DNA of 5,173 nt from an uncultured Armatimonadota bacterium (GTDB lineage: Bacteria > Armatimonadota > Armatimonadia > Armatimonadales > Armatimonadaceae), in NCBI GenBank assembly GCA_903881535.1, contig CAIRTT010000328.1, positions 1-5,173 of the forward strand, written 5' to 3'. The notes below the pieces were generated by a model. The model was given only the letters and a program-made list of their open reading frames with translations, did no database searches and had not been told where the DNA came from. Below are positions 5,121-5,173 of this stretch, piece after piece (positions within the stretch are counted from its first letter, which is position 1; each line of letters starts with the position of its first letter). A program made the translations under genes and the position numbers.

Positions 5121-5173
5121 ATTCCACCGCGCATCGCGATGTGAGGTTGTTTCGTCTTGAATGTGAGCCTTAC
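5121..5173. other. Non-coding right edge
   Basis: I see no gene start or RNA here. The only structure is a perfect 10-base palindrome CATCGCGATG at 5132-5141. A coding region could begin beyond the window edge. Confidence 0.3.

Noticed and set aside
4766..5134. 122-codon open frame on the minus strand at the right end
   Set aside because: It reads through repeat copy B and the inverted-repeat segment; its GTHAMHPP peptide also appears from copy A, showing it comes from the repeat and is not a gene.

Overview
The window carries six plausible protein genes and a repeat-rich, non-coding right end. It most resembles a Verrucomicrobiota-type chromosome (Prosthecobacter/Verrucomicrobium-like). That assignment is inferred from three things: a small secreted Cys-cluster protein, starts that mostly lack a Shine-Dalgarno sequence, and dispersed palindromic 'CGTAGGGG' repeats. 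It is not proven, and no rRNA, tRNA or marker gene is present to settle it.

Layout, left to right. On the minus strand are a secreted cysteine-cluster protein (43-492) and, upstream of it, a small protein resembling the MGMT/alkyltransferase-like fold (674-1048). On the plus strand is a four-helix membrane protein of unknown function with a periplasmic domain (1169-2020). A 415-base convergent intergenic region follows, ending in an 11-bp perfect inverted repeat. Then on the minus strand come a small protein related to XRE-type antitoxin/regulators that seems to have lost its helix-turn-helix (2436-2732) and a bicupin protein (2833-3765). Divergent from the cupin gene is a secreted thermonuclease (3862-4545) with a C-terminal Cys/His zinc-binding-like module. 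From 4546 to the end there is no convincing gene. This stretch holds two copies of a ~127-bp dispersed repeat whose hairpin stems differ by compensatory changes, followed by a segment with several nested inverted repeats.

The genes do not form one obvious pathway. The cupin and regulator-like genes are co-directional (100 bases apart), but the latter has its own strong ribosome binding site and a palindrome upstream, so it is probably expressed separately. The cupin and nuclease genes share a divergent 96-base promoter region. Nothing here amounts to a recognisable defence, biosynthetic or mobile system. The observations most worth following are the covarying repeat pair, the potentially structured segment at 4957-5120, the regulator without an HTH, and the alkyltransferase-like protein with Phe where the acceptor Cys would be.
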